Assembly (NCBI GenBank): GCA_945865705.1
Contig: CAMBEY010000008.1
Span: 1-26,380 of the forward strand
DNA: 26,380 bases
From: Candidatus Sulfopaludibacter sp. SbA3
GTDB lineage: Bacteria; Acidobacteriota; Terriglobia; 2-12-FULL-54-10
Direction: 5' to 3'
Position numbers and translations under genes: made by a program. Positions 1-7,410 of the stretch are shown piece after piece (position 1 is the first letter of the stretch; every line of letters begins with the position of its first letter). The notes below the pieces were generated by a model. The model saw only the letters and a program-made list of their open reading frames with translations. It had not been told where the DNA came from and made no database searches.

Positions 1-2549
1 GTGGCGTCATCAACATCGCCACGCGCTCGGGCACCAATCAGTTCCACGGCTCGGCGTTCGAGTTTCATCGCAACGATAATCTGGATGCCGCAAACTTTTT
101 TGACAATGCTTTCGGAATATCCAAGCCGGAGTTCAAGCGCAACCAGTTCGGCGGCGCTGTCGGCGGGCCGATCCTGCGCGACCAGAGTTTTTTCTTCGGG
201 ACGTATGAGGCGCTGCGCGAGTCACTGGGGCTGACCAACGTAGCCAAGGTGCCGGATGCCGAGGCGCGGCGCGGATGTCTGCCCGCGGTGGGCGCGCAGG
301 GCGCGGGCTGCCCGGCGAATTACCGAAGCGTGGCGATTAATCCCGCGGTGGTTCCGTTTCTGTCTCTGTTCCCGCCGGCCAATGGAGAAAATTTCCGCGA
401 CGGAACGGCGCAATCGATCAGCTCGCCCAACCAGCCGAGCGAGCAGGATTTCTTCCTGGTGCGCGTCGATCACCGTTTCTCTGAGACCGACGCCATCTTC
501 GGTCGCTACAATTTCAGCGACGCGGCGGTGGTGGGGCCGACGCCGAATCCGTACTTCGCGGGGTTTGACAACAATCGTGATCAAGTGGCCACGCTCGATT
601 ACAAGAAGACCTACGCGACATTCCTGAACTCGTTCCGCATCGGATTCACGCGCAGTTCCGTCTACGCCGATTCGCTGCCGGTCGTGGACATTGATCCCTC
701 GCTGCGCTTCCTGCCCGGAGCCAAGACGGTGGGCAACCTCACTTTCAGCACCAGCACGGCGGGCGCGCCGCTCTCGGATTTTGGCACGGCCACCGGCGCC
801 GAGCGCTTCTTCGTGGTGAATCAGTATGATTATTCCGATCAGATTTATCTCTATCGCGGGGCGCATTCGATGCAGTTCGGCGCGCAGATTCAGCGCATCC
901 AGCATAACGAGAATTTCCAGAACAGCCTGCGCGGCGCATTCCAGTTTTCTGACTTCGAGAGCTTTCTGCTGGCCCGTCCCACACTGTTCCGCGCGCCCGA
1001 TCCCACCGGCGGCGGCGATGCCGAAAAGGCCTATCGCATGAACTTCATTTCGGTGTACGCGCAGGATGATTACAAGCTGCGTCCCAACCTGACGCTGAAT
1101 CTGGGCCTTCGCTATGAAGTGATGTCGGTGCCGGTGGAGGCGCGCGGGGATCGCATCGCCAACTTCCAGACTCGCTCCGTGAATGGCGAGCGCGTGGTGG
1201 ACACGCTGCCCACGCTGGGCGGCCCATTCTTCAAGCCGCACCATAAGTCCATCGCGCCGCGCGTGGGCTTTGCCTGGGACCAGTCGGGAAACGGCAGCCT
1301 GGCGATTCGCGGCGGATTTGGGATTTTTTATGACCAGCTCGAAAATGAGTTCCGCTTCTTCACGCCCAACAATACGCCCTACTTCGGGCTGACCGACGTT
1401 ACCAGCACGGCAACAAATTTCGCGCCGTTCCCGCTGGGCTTTTCCGCCGGCAGCGGAGCGGTGCGCGCGCCGCAGCCGGATGGCATTGATTTCAACATCG
1501 ACGTGCCCACGCGGCTGCACTGGAACTTCGGCGTGCAGCGGCAGATCACCACCAACACCGTGTTCAACGCCAGCTACGTGGGATCGCACTCGTATCACCT
1601 GACGCGCAACTCGGACGCCAACACTCGCCGTCCCGTGATTCTTCCTGACGGGCGGAAACAGTACGTCGGCGGCAACCGCAAGAATGTCGCGCTGGCAGGC
1701 AGCCGCATTGTCACCTCCGATGTCGATGCGTTCTATCAGTCGCTGCAACTGGATTTCATTCAGCGACTCAGCCGCGGCTTCCGCTCGAAGCTCTCGTTCA
1801 CTTATGCGAAGACCATCGACGATGCTTCGGTGACCATCTCGCAGCACGCGCTGGGCGGCGCGCAGTCCACGCAGGACCCCGATAATGCGCGCGGCGATCG
1901 TGGGCTGTCCGCTTATGATTTGCGGAGAAATCTGGTGGCCAATTTCAACTACGACATTCCTTCCAGCCGGTGGACCGGCCCGGCGGCGAAGCTGCTGGGC
2001 GGCTGGCAGGCGGGCATGATCCTGACCATTCAGGACGGCACGCCGTTCACCGCGCTGACGGGATTCGCCCGCTCCGCCGATCAGGCGCGCTCGATCGCCG
2101 ACCGGCCGGACCTGCCAGCCGGTGCAAGCAAAAATCCTGTCGAGGGCGCGACGGCGGGTTGCGGTCCGGTAGTAGCCGGAGAGTCCAGGATTCCAGCGGG
2201 TCAGCAACTGGGCGGCAGCGAACGGTACTTTGATCCTTGTGTCTTCTCACTTCAGCCAGCGGGCTTCTACGGCAATCTGGGTCGCAATACGCTCATCAAC
2301 CCGGGCATGGTCAGCATGGACTTCACGCTGGGCAAGGAGACCAACCTGAGCGAAGGGGTGCGCCTCGATTTTCGCGCCGAGTTTTTCAATCTGCTGAACC
2401 GCGCCAATTTTGGATTGCCCGATAATAACGTGTTCGATACCGCAGTGGCCGCTCAGGCCGTGGGGATTCCGCGCGGCGCGGCCGGCACCATCGACGACAC
2501 CACCACCACCTCGCGGCAGATTCAGTTTGGGATGAAGCTGATTTTCTAA
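1..2549 (+). CDS. TonB-dependent receptor, Oar-like (5' end outside window)
   Basis: Outer-membrane beta-barrel protein of the large acidobacterial TonB-dependent receptor/Oar type, expected to import a bulky substrate (often glycans or peptides) with energy from TonB-ExbBD. The reading frame is already open at base 3 and runs 848 codons to TAA at 2547-2549, so the signal peptide, the carboxypeptidase-regulatory-like domain and most of the plug are missing. The first visible residues (GVINIATRSGTNQFHGSAF) are the typical end of the plug. They are followed by barrel motifs such as RNQFGGAVGGPI and FFFGTYEALRE, and then many alternating aromatic strands. The C-terminus RQIQFGMKLIF ends in Phe, as expected for BAM-dependent insertion. 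It closely resembles the complete receptor at 7411-10770, so the two are paralogues. The substrate cannot be predicted. An internal ATG at 249 is not the true start. Confidence 0.93.
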   Translation, partial: GVINIATRSGTNQFHGSAFEFHRNDNLDAANFFDNAFGISKPEFKRNQFGGAVGGPILRDQSFFFGTYEALRESLGLTNVAKVPDAEARRGCLPAVGAQGAGCPANYRSVAINPAVVPFLSLFPPANGENFRDGTAQSISSPNQPSEQDFFLVRVDHRFSETDAIFGRYNFSDAAVVGPTPNPYFAGFDNNRDQVATLDYKKTYATFLNSFRIGFTRSSVYADSLPVVDIDPSLRFLPGAKTVGNLTFSTSTAGAPLSDFGTATGAERFFVVNQYDYSDQIYLYRGAHSMQFGAQIQRIQHNENFQNSLRGAFQFSDFESFLLARPTLFRAPDPTGGGDAEKAYRMNFISVYAQDDYKLRPNLTLNLGLRYEVMSVPVEARGDRIANFQTRSVNGERVVDTLPTLGGPFFKPHHKSIAPRVGFAWDQSGNGSLAIRGGFGIFYDQLENEFRFFTPNNTPYFGLTDVTSTATNFAPFPLGFSAGSGAVRAPQPDGIDFNIDVPTRLHWNFGVQRQITTNTVFNASYVGSHSYHLTRNSDANTRRPVILPDGRKQYVGGNRKNVALAGSRIVTSDVDAFYQSLQLDFIQRLSRGFRSKLSFTYAKTIDDASVTISQHALGGAQSTQDPDNARGDRGLSAYDLRRNLVANFNYDIPSSRWTGPAAKLLGGWQAGMILTIQDGTPFTALTGFARSADQARSIADRPDLPAGASKNPVEGATAGCGPVVAGESRIPAGQQLGGSERYFDPCVFSLQPAGFYGNLGRNTLINPGMVSMDFTLGKETNLSEGVRLDFRAEFFNLLNRANFGLPDNNVFDTAVAAQAVGIPRGAAGTIDDTTTTSRQIQFGMKLIF

Positions 2550-2594
2550 CGCGACTGGAAGCGAACAGGGCCGCCACCCGCGCCGCGATGTGCC

Positions 2595-2672
2595 AGAGCC
2601 GCGACCGAGAGGGAGCGGTCACGTTTAACGGTCACTGATATTCCTCGAACGTACCCGCTCCCTTCCGGCTCT
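2595..2672. repeat. Nested inverted repeat between convergent genes
   Basis: An outer 6-bp pair (AGAGCC at 2595-2600 with GGCTCT at 2667-2672) encloses an inner 8-bp pair (GGGAGCGG at 2611-2618 with CCGCTCCC at 2655-2662). The direct heptamer CGGTCAC also occurs twice inside. The element lies between the receptor stop at 2549 and the stop of the minus-strand phosphatase at 2748. It could be a dispersed intergenic repeat or a weak bidirectional transcription stop. There is no T-tract, so an intrinsic terminator is not supported. Confidence 0.4.
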
Positions 2673-2747
2673 ACTGCGCGCCGGGATATTCCATCGCGGC
2701 TCGGCTTTGACCGTCCAGGCGCCCTCTACACTAACTATAAAAATGGC

Positions 2748-3512
2748 CTAGCGCAAAAATGAAAACCAACCCCGCTTGCCCATGGGCACGGGTTGTGGCC
2801 GCCACGGCATAGGGAGGCCTGCCACGACGGCGCGGGGATTGGAGTCGCTCAGCAGTTCGGCGACTTCGGGGCTGATCGTGCGCGCGATGGTCTCGCGGGC
2901 TTCAGAGAGCACCGGCGGGCGCGTGGTGAGGTTATGTGCGTCGCTGGCGATGAAGTGGACCATATTGTGTTTCAGCATGGTCTCGGTGGAGCGCAGCGCG
3001 TGCTTGCCGAACTTGCCCGTAACCGATCCGGCGGTAACCTGCACCGCGCAGCCCAGTCCGATCCAAGTGGCTATTAAATCCGGCTGATCGGCGAGGATGG
3101 AATTGCGCTCCGGGTGGGTAATGATGGGGACGATGCCGCATCCGATGAGATCGAAAAATATCTTGTCCGTATGCGGCGGAATGTTCGTATCGGCGAACTC
3201 CACCAACGGATACTGTTTGCCATTGATCGAATAGCGAGTATGGTCGCGCTTGGCGTCTTCGATATTTTCAAAGCTCAGGTGAAAATCACAGCCGAGAAAA
3301 ATCTCGGGCGTCGCGCCCATGGATGCCTGCAACTGATCCCGCTTATTCCGGTTCACCTGCGTATCAAACTTGTATTGGTAATTGGCATGCGGCGTGGCCA
3401 CAATCTGAACGATGCCGTCGCGCGCGGCCATCTCAAACATTTGTCGAGAGACGGCGTCTTCTGTTGCGCCGTCGTCAAGTGCCGGAAGGATGTGGCAGTG
3501 GATATCAACCAT
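2748..3512 (-). CDS. CpsB/YwqE-type PHP-domain protein-tyrosine phosphatase
   Basis: Predicted metal-dependent (typically Mn) protein-tyrosine phosphatase of the PHP superfamily. The family dephosphorylates BY-kinases that control capsule or exopolysaccharide export, and it acts in the cytoplasm. The 254-residue protein matches the family's usual length. PHP metal-ligand motifs are in order: DIHCHILPALDDG at residues 3-15 (H5, H7), TPH at 40-42, the GCDFH segment at 74-78, HPER at 133-136 and SDAH at 190-193. The open frame extends upstream to 3686, but that part is low-complexity Pro/Ala/Arg and the PHP fold begins at MVDIHCH. I therefore chose ATG 3512, which has an AAGG about 10 nt upstream. 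No tyrosine kinase or polysaccharide gene lies nearby, so its partner is unknown. The C-terminus (KRGWFSFLR) is basic and aromatic. Confidence 0.88.
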   Translation of the reverse strand: MVDIHCHILPALDDGATEDAVSRQMFEMAARDGIVQIVATPHANYQYKFDTQVNRNKRDQLQASMGATPEIFLGCDFHLSFENIEDAKRDHTRYSINGKQYPLVEFADTNIPPHTDKIFFDLIGCGIVPIITHPERNSILADQPDLIATWIGLGCAVQVTAGSVTGKFGKHALRSTETMLKHNMVHFIASDAHNLTTRPPVLSEARETIARTISPEVAELLSDSNPRAVVAGLPMPWRPQPVPMGKRGWFSFLR

Positions 3513-3555
3513 GGCTTGAACCTTAGAATATCCGTCCGCCTTGCAGGGTGTCAAT

Positions 3556-3606
3556 GAGTGGCGCGCAAGAGGGAGTGGCGCGCAAGGGGGAGTGGCGCGC
3601 ATGGGG
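3556..3606. repeat. Three tandem copies of a 17-bp repeat
   Basis: Three contiguous 17-bp units lie at 3556-3572, 3573-3589 and 3590-3606. All begin GAGTGGCGCGCA and differ only in the last five bases (AGAGG, AGGGG, TGGGG). They fall in the 325-bp spacer between the divergent phosphatase (start 3512) and the HD-GYP gene (start 3838). Tandem operator sites or simple replication slippage are both possible. Apart from this and the palindrome at 3744-3759, I see nothing in the spacer. Confidence 0.75.
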
Positions 3607-3720
3607 GCGGACGGGGGCGCGCGCCGCCATCCTGGAAATTGCCGCAACCCAGTTACCAAGTAGGGCACCCAGGCGGCTGCGTACATGCTCCTCCGTCTAT
3701 GGCCATGCTCACATAATTCC

Positions 3721-3759
3721 TGCTATAGTACCGGCGAGTCCCGCGGGATCATGATCCCG
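3721..3759 (+). promoter_or_regulatory. Extended -10-like element followed by a 16-bp perfect palindrome
   Basis: TGCTATAGT at 3721-3729 resembles an extended -10 (TGn-TATAGT), without a recognisable -35. Fifteen bases further on, CGGGATCATGATCCCG (3744-3759) is a perfect 16-bp palindrome, placed just after the expected transcription start. It could be an operator for the HD-GYP gene that starts at 3838. The palindrome is read directly from the sequence; its role is inference. Confidence 0.35.
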
Positions 3760-3837
3760 TAGCGGAACGCGCGGGAGGTCTGGTTCCTTTCGGAGGACGA
3801 TTCTCCGCGCCGCTGAGTCGATACAGATGGGTGGGTA

Positions 3838-5781
3838 ATGGCCGAGACGAAACGTAAAGTTTATTGCCAGAATGCAGACGCGGCAGCGCTGCTGGCGAAA
3901 TATCCGGAGCAGTGGGAAGCCGCGCCGTGGCCTGCCCAGTTCACTTCTGTCGAGTCTGCCGGAAGCGTGATTTTAGGTGACCAGCCAACGGTGTTTTCCG
4001 ATGCGGTCAGGCAGGCCGTGGCCGAGAACCGGGCGCGCCTGATTTACGTTTTGAGCGCGGGAGATACGGGGCTGCCCGGCGCCGCCTCCGGCATTCCGGT
4101 CTTCTGTTTTCTTGCCGCGCCATTGCAGGCCGCCGTTGCTCATTCGGCGGTGCGCTCCGCATTTGATAATCTCGAACTGGCCCGGCGCCAGGCGCAACTC
4201 ACGCAGGAACTGGCCGCGGCACGCTATGAAATCGACGAAATGAACGTCATCGGCATCGCGCTGTCCACCGCACCCTCCACCGCGGTGCTGCTCGAGTTGA
4301 TTCTGCAAAAGAGCCGCGAGATTACCGATAGCGATGCCGGATCGCTCTATCTGGCCGAGGAATCTGAGAGCGGGGAGAAGCGTCTGCGTTTCAAACTTGC
4401 GCAGAATGACAGCCTGCAAGTACCCTTCGCCGAGTTCACCATTCCGATCAATGCCTCTTCCATCGCCGGATATGTCGCGCTCAAAGGCGAGCCGCTGCAC
4501 TCGGAGGACGTTTACAAAATCCCCGAGTCCGAGCCGTACAAGTTCAACGCGGATTTTGATCGCAAAGTCGGTTATCGCACCATGTCCATGCTGGTAGTTC
4601 CGATGAAGAATCCGCAGGGCGAGATCATCGGCGTCGTCCAGTTGATCAATTGCAAGCGCGACCAGAAAGCGACCATCAATTCGCAGAATGCCGATGCCAT
4701 AGTGATTCCCTATCCGGAGAATCGGCAGGCGCTGGTCAGCTCACTGGCCAGTCAGGCCGCCGTGGCTATTGAGAACAATCGGCTCTATGACAGTATTCAG
4801 TCACTGTTCGAGGGGTTCGTCAAGGCGTCGGTTACGGCGATTGAGTCACGCGATCCTACTACTTCGGGTCACTCATTCCGTGTCGCCGATCTCACGGTAG
4901 GATTTGCCGAAGCGGTGGACCGCGCCGACACGCCGAATTTCCGACTGATTAGTTTCTCGCGCGCTGAGATGAAGGAGATTCGCTACGCTTCGCTGCTGCA
5001 CGATTTCGGCAAGGTGGGCGTGCGCGAAGAGGTTCTGGTGAAGGCCGACAAGCTCTATCCCTTGCAGGCCAAGCTGGTGAGTGAGCGCTTTGATTTCGTC
5101 CGCAAAGCCGCGCAACACGAACACTCGGAGCGCAGGCTGAACTATCTGCTGGAAAAGGGACGCGAGGAGTATCTGGCCCGGCATGGTGAGTTTGAAGGCG
5201 AGTTGCGAGACAAGCTGAAGGAGCTGGACGAGTTCTACAAGTTTGTCATGCAGTGCAACAAGCCCACGGTGCTGCCGGAGGGCGATTTCCGCAGACTCTC
5301 CGAGCTGGCGGCCATGGAGTTCCTGGATTGGGCGGGCACGCCGCGCACCCTGCTGAATCAGGATGAAGTGAGACTGCTCTCCATCCCCAAGGGGAGTCTC
5401 GATGACTCGGAGCGCAAAGAGATTGAGTCACACGTGACTCACACCTACAACTTCCTAAGCAAGATTCCGTGGACCAAGGAACTGAAGAACATTCCTTTGA
5501 TTGCGCGCGGGCATCACGAAAAACTGAATGGCACCGGCTATCCCAACAAACTGAATGAGGCGGAGATTCCGGTGCAGACGCGCATGATGACCATCTCCGA
5601 CATCTTCGATGCCCTGACCGCCTCCGACCGCCCCTACAAGAAGGCGCTGCCCACTGAGAAAGCCCTCGATATCCTCAAGATGGAGGCCGGCCACAAGCTG
5701 ATCGACAACCAATTGTTCGAACTGTTCGTGGAAGGTCAGATATTCAAGAAATCCCTGGACTGGAAGCCGTCGGCTTCCTAA
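3838..5781 (+). CDS. GAF and HD-GYP domain protein, putative c-di-GMP phosphodiesterase
   Basis: Cytoplasmic signalling protein of 647 residues. Residues 1-110 have an alternating strand/helix pattern somewhat like a receiver domain, but I see no clear phospho-acceptor Asp. A helical, probably coiled-coil linker (about 105-137) leads to a GAF domain (about 138-315). The HD-GYP domain follows, with GHSFRVA near 344, HDFGK at 388-392, H532, HHEKLNGTGYP at 559-569 and SDIFDALTASDRPY at 587-600. HD-GYP enzymes hydrolyse cyclic di-GMP, and all the hallmark residues are kept, so activity is likely. Between HDFGKVGV and the next conserved His, the domain carries roughly 115 extra residues, largely helical and charged (about 405-522). 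The gene stands alone, divergent from the PHP phosphatase and convergent with the CoA-transferase gene. ATG 3838 is the first in-frame start that fits; the upstream ribosome site is weak. Confidence 0.88.
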   Translation: MAETKRKVYCQNADAAALLAKYPEQWEAAPWPAQFTSVESAGSVILGDQPTVFSDAVRQAVAENRARLIYVLSAGDTGLPGAASGIPVFCFLAAPLQAAVAHSAVRSAFDNLELARRQAQLTQELAAARYEIDEMNVIGIALSTAPSTAVLLELILQKSREITDSDAGSLYLAEESESGEKRLRFKLAQNDSLQVPFAEFTIPINASSIAGYVALKGEPLHSEDVYKIPESEPYKFNADFDRKVGYRTMSMLVVPMKNPQGEIIGVVQLINCKRDQKATINSQNADAIVIPYPENRQALVSSLASQAAVAIENNRLYDSIQSLFEGFVKASVTAIESRDPTTSGHSFRVADLTVGFAEAVDRADTPNFRLISFSRAEMKEIRYASLLHDFGKVGVREEVLVKADKLYPLQAKLVSERFDFVRKAAQHEHSERRLNYLLEKGREEYLARHGEFEGELRDKLKELDEFYKFVMQCNKPTVLPEGDFRRLSELAAMEFLDWAGTPRTLLNQDEVRLLSIPKGSLDDSERKEIESHVTHTYNFLSKIPWTKELKNIPLIARGHHEKLNGTGYPNKLNEAEIPVQTRMMTISDIFDALTASDRPYKKALPTEKALDILKMEAGHKLIDNQLFELFVEGQIFKKSLDWKPSAS

Positions 5782-5812
5782 TCCACTCTCACAAACCACA
5801 TTCACAAACAAG

Positions 5813-5898
5813 GTTGTCATTCCGAGCGTAGCGAGGAATCTGCTGTTGCCAGGATAGCCAGCGAAAAGCAGATTCCTCGCTGCGCTCGGAATGACAAC
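5813..5898. repeat. Long 32-bp inverted repeat (dispersed-repeat type, possible bidirectional terminator)
   Basis: The arms at 5813-5844 and 5867-5898 are 32 bp each and complementary except for one G/T-type mismatch, with a 22-nt loop. The arms begin GTTGTCATTCCGAGCG and contain GCGAGGAATCTGCT. When such elements are translated they give the PSAARNLL and SRFLATLGMT peptide strings often seen in spurious small proteins, which marks this as a widespread palindromic intergenic repeat. It occupies the gap between two convergent genes (stops at 5781 and 5939), where a bidirectional terminator would be expected. Confidence 0.85.
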
Positions 5899-5938
5899 TG
5901 ACTCGGAATCACGACTGTATGAGTCACTCAATAAACTG

Positions 5939-7138
5939 CTAAATCACTCCCCGCGCTCGCAGCTCCGCGATTTGACTCACTGAGTAACTCAGGTAAGTTT
6001 GCAGAATGCTATCCGTGTCCGCGCCCAGCGCCGGCGCGGCGTGGTGTTCGGGCGTATCGCCGGAAAATTTGACCGGGCTGCCGACTTCACGCACTTTGCC
6101 GAAATGCGGGTGGTCCACTTCCACAATCATCTCTTGTTCCACTAAAGCCGGATCGTCCAGCGCCTCCGCCAGCGTGCGCACAGGCGCGCAGGGGACTTTG
6201 CCTTCCAGCAGAGTCAGCCACTCGGCCGTGGTGCGCTCCATGATGACCGGATGCAGCAGGGCTAGCAGTTCGGTTTTGTTTTTTGAGCGCGCCGCAAAAT
6301 CGCGGAAGCGCGGATCGGCTGCCCAGTCTTTTTTATCGAGCGCCGCGCAGAGCAGTTCCCAGAATTTTTCCTTGGCGCAGAATATAACGATGTGGCCGTC
6401 GCGAGTGCGGAAGGTCTGCGCGGGCGTGAGCACGGAGTGCGAGGAGTCGGCCATGCGCTCCGGCACGCGCCCGAGATTCAGATACCAGACCGCGTAGTAA
6501 TTCAGCATGGAGAGCGCTGTGTCGCGCAGGCTAACGTCCACGTCGCAGCCGACGCCGGTGCGCCCGGCGGAATGAATGCCGGCCATCATGCCGAAGGCGG
6601 CGGCCAGGCCCGCGGCGAAATCGATGACCGATACGCCGCACTTGATAGGCCCATCGTCAGGCCCGCCGGTGAGGCTCATGTAACCTTCGCTGGCCTGCAT
6701 CAGCGGATCGTAGCCCGGCATCCGCGCCGCTGTTCCGGTGCGGCCGTAGGCGCTCAAGGAGCAGCAGACGATGGCCGGGTTATGAATCTTCAGTGAGTCA
6801 TAGGTGATGCCGAGTTTGGCGGGCACGTCGCCGCGCAGGTTGTTGAAGACGCCGTGCGAAATTTTCACCAGGCGGTGGAAAATCTCCATGCCTTCCGAGG
6901 TGCCGAGGTTCAGTTGCAGGCTGCGCTTGTTGCGGTTGAAGCACTGGAAATACAGGCTGTCATTCTCAATGGTCGAGGGCGGCACGCCGCGCGAGACGTC
7001 GCCGTTGGTGCCGGGGTCTTCAATTTTGATGATCTCCGCGCCCAGGTCGGCCAGCATCAGCGTGCCGTAGGGGCCGGCACCGAACTGCGATACGGCCAGG
7101 ATGCGCACGTCATCTAGTGGTCTGGTCATAATAGTCAC
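5939..7138 (-). CDS. Class III (CaiB/BaiF family) acyl-CoA transferase
   Basis: Predicted cytosolic CoA-transferase moving CoA between carboxylic acids, in the formyl-CoA/carnitine-CoA transferase and alpha-methylacyl-CoA racemase superfamily. The 399-residue length is typical. The N-terminus has the family pattern (VRILAVSQFGAGPYGTLMLADLGAEIIKIEDP). PGYDPLMQASEGYMSLTG at 141-158 contains D144, which aligns with the catalytic Asp of the family, and the C-terminal VGSPVKFSGDTP segment is also typical. The start is GTG at 7138, with AGGAG four bases upstream. The in-frame ATG three codons later sits 13 bases from the same site and fits less well. The gene has no metabolic neighbours, so its acyl substrate is unknown. 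Confidence 0.9.
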   Translation of the reverse strand: MTIMTRPLDDVRILAVSQFGAGPYGTLMLADLGAEIIKIEDPGTNGDVSRGVPPSTIENDSLYFQCFNRNKRSLQLNLGTSEGMEIFHRLVKISHGVFNNLRGDVPAKLGITYDSLKIHNPAIVCCSLSAYGRTGTAARMPGYDPLMQASEGYMSLTGGPDDGPIKCGVSVIDFAAGLAAAFGMMAGIHSAGRTGVGCDVDVSLRDTALSMLNYYAVWYLNLGRVPERMADSSHSVLTPAQTFRTRDGHIVIFCAKEKFWELLCAALDKKDWAADPRFRDFAARSKNKTELLALLHPVIMERTTAEWLTLLEGKVPCAPVRTLAEALDDPALVEQEMIVEVDHPHFGKVREVGSPVKFSGDTPEHHAAPALGADTDSILQTYLSYSVSQIAELRARGVI

Positions 7139-7342
7139 GATTCTCCTGTAAACATAATCCTCCAGTTTACCGCGAATTGGCGGGCGCGGACCTGCGTGGC
7201 GAGGCTGGTTCAGGGGGGAATGGGGAGACTAAAAAAAAGTCCCGCAAGGTGGGCATTTGGTGTATAGTTTGGGCCAGTTGGTAGATTAAGCACAACTTAC
7301 CGTTTGGGTGTTGAGCCATTGGGGGCAGCGGTGGGTGCGTCT

Positions 7343-7357
7343 TCTTGATCATCAAGA
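7343..7357. promoter_or_regulatory. 15-bp palindrome upstream of receptor gene
   Basis: TCTTGATCATCAAGA is a perfect hyphenated palindrome (7-bp arms, one central C) about 53 bases upstream of the receptor start. Its position suits an operator or an mRNA-leader hairpin. I see no recognisable riboswitch in the 270-bp spacer 7139-7410 and no convincing -35/-10 pair. Confidence 0.3.
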
Positions 7358-7410
7358 GGCGATTGATAACGAGGATTGTCAGAACCTAGTCAGCATAAGG
7401 GGGTAGGGTG

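Noticed and set aside
222..2207. 661-codon open frame on the minus strand inside the first receptor gene
   Set aside because: Arg/Ala/Gly-rich shadow of a GC-rich gene with no recognisable domain; the plus strand encodes a clear TonB-dependent receptor.
3513..3686. 58-residue upstream extension of the PHP phosphatase
   Set aside because: Pro/Ala/Arg low complexity that overlaps the 17-bp tandem repeats; the PHP fold starts at the ATG at 3512 with a ribosome site.
5455..5931. 158-codon minus-strand frame across the HD-GYP 3' end
   Set aside because: Its N-terminal part is the translated inverted repeat (PSAARNLL, FLATLGMT) and the rest is antisense to the HD-GYP domain.
5400..6000. Several TGAGTCA/TGACTCA motifs around the HD-GYP 3' end and the following spacer
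   Set aside because: Short motif partly in coding sequence with irregular spacing; not distinguishable from chance or codon effects.
7167..7355. 62-codon minus-strand frame upstream of the second receptor
   Set aside because: No domain, poor composition and no ribosome site; overlaps the probable leader of the receptor gene.
7220..7407. Possible riboswitch in the receptor leader (cobalamin type considered, as for many TonB receptors)
   Set aside because: No recognisable conserved riboswitch core; only a 15-bp palindrome stands out.
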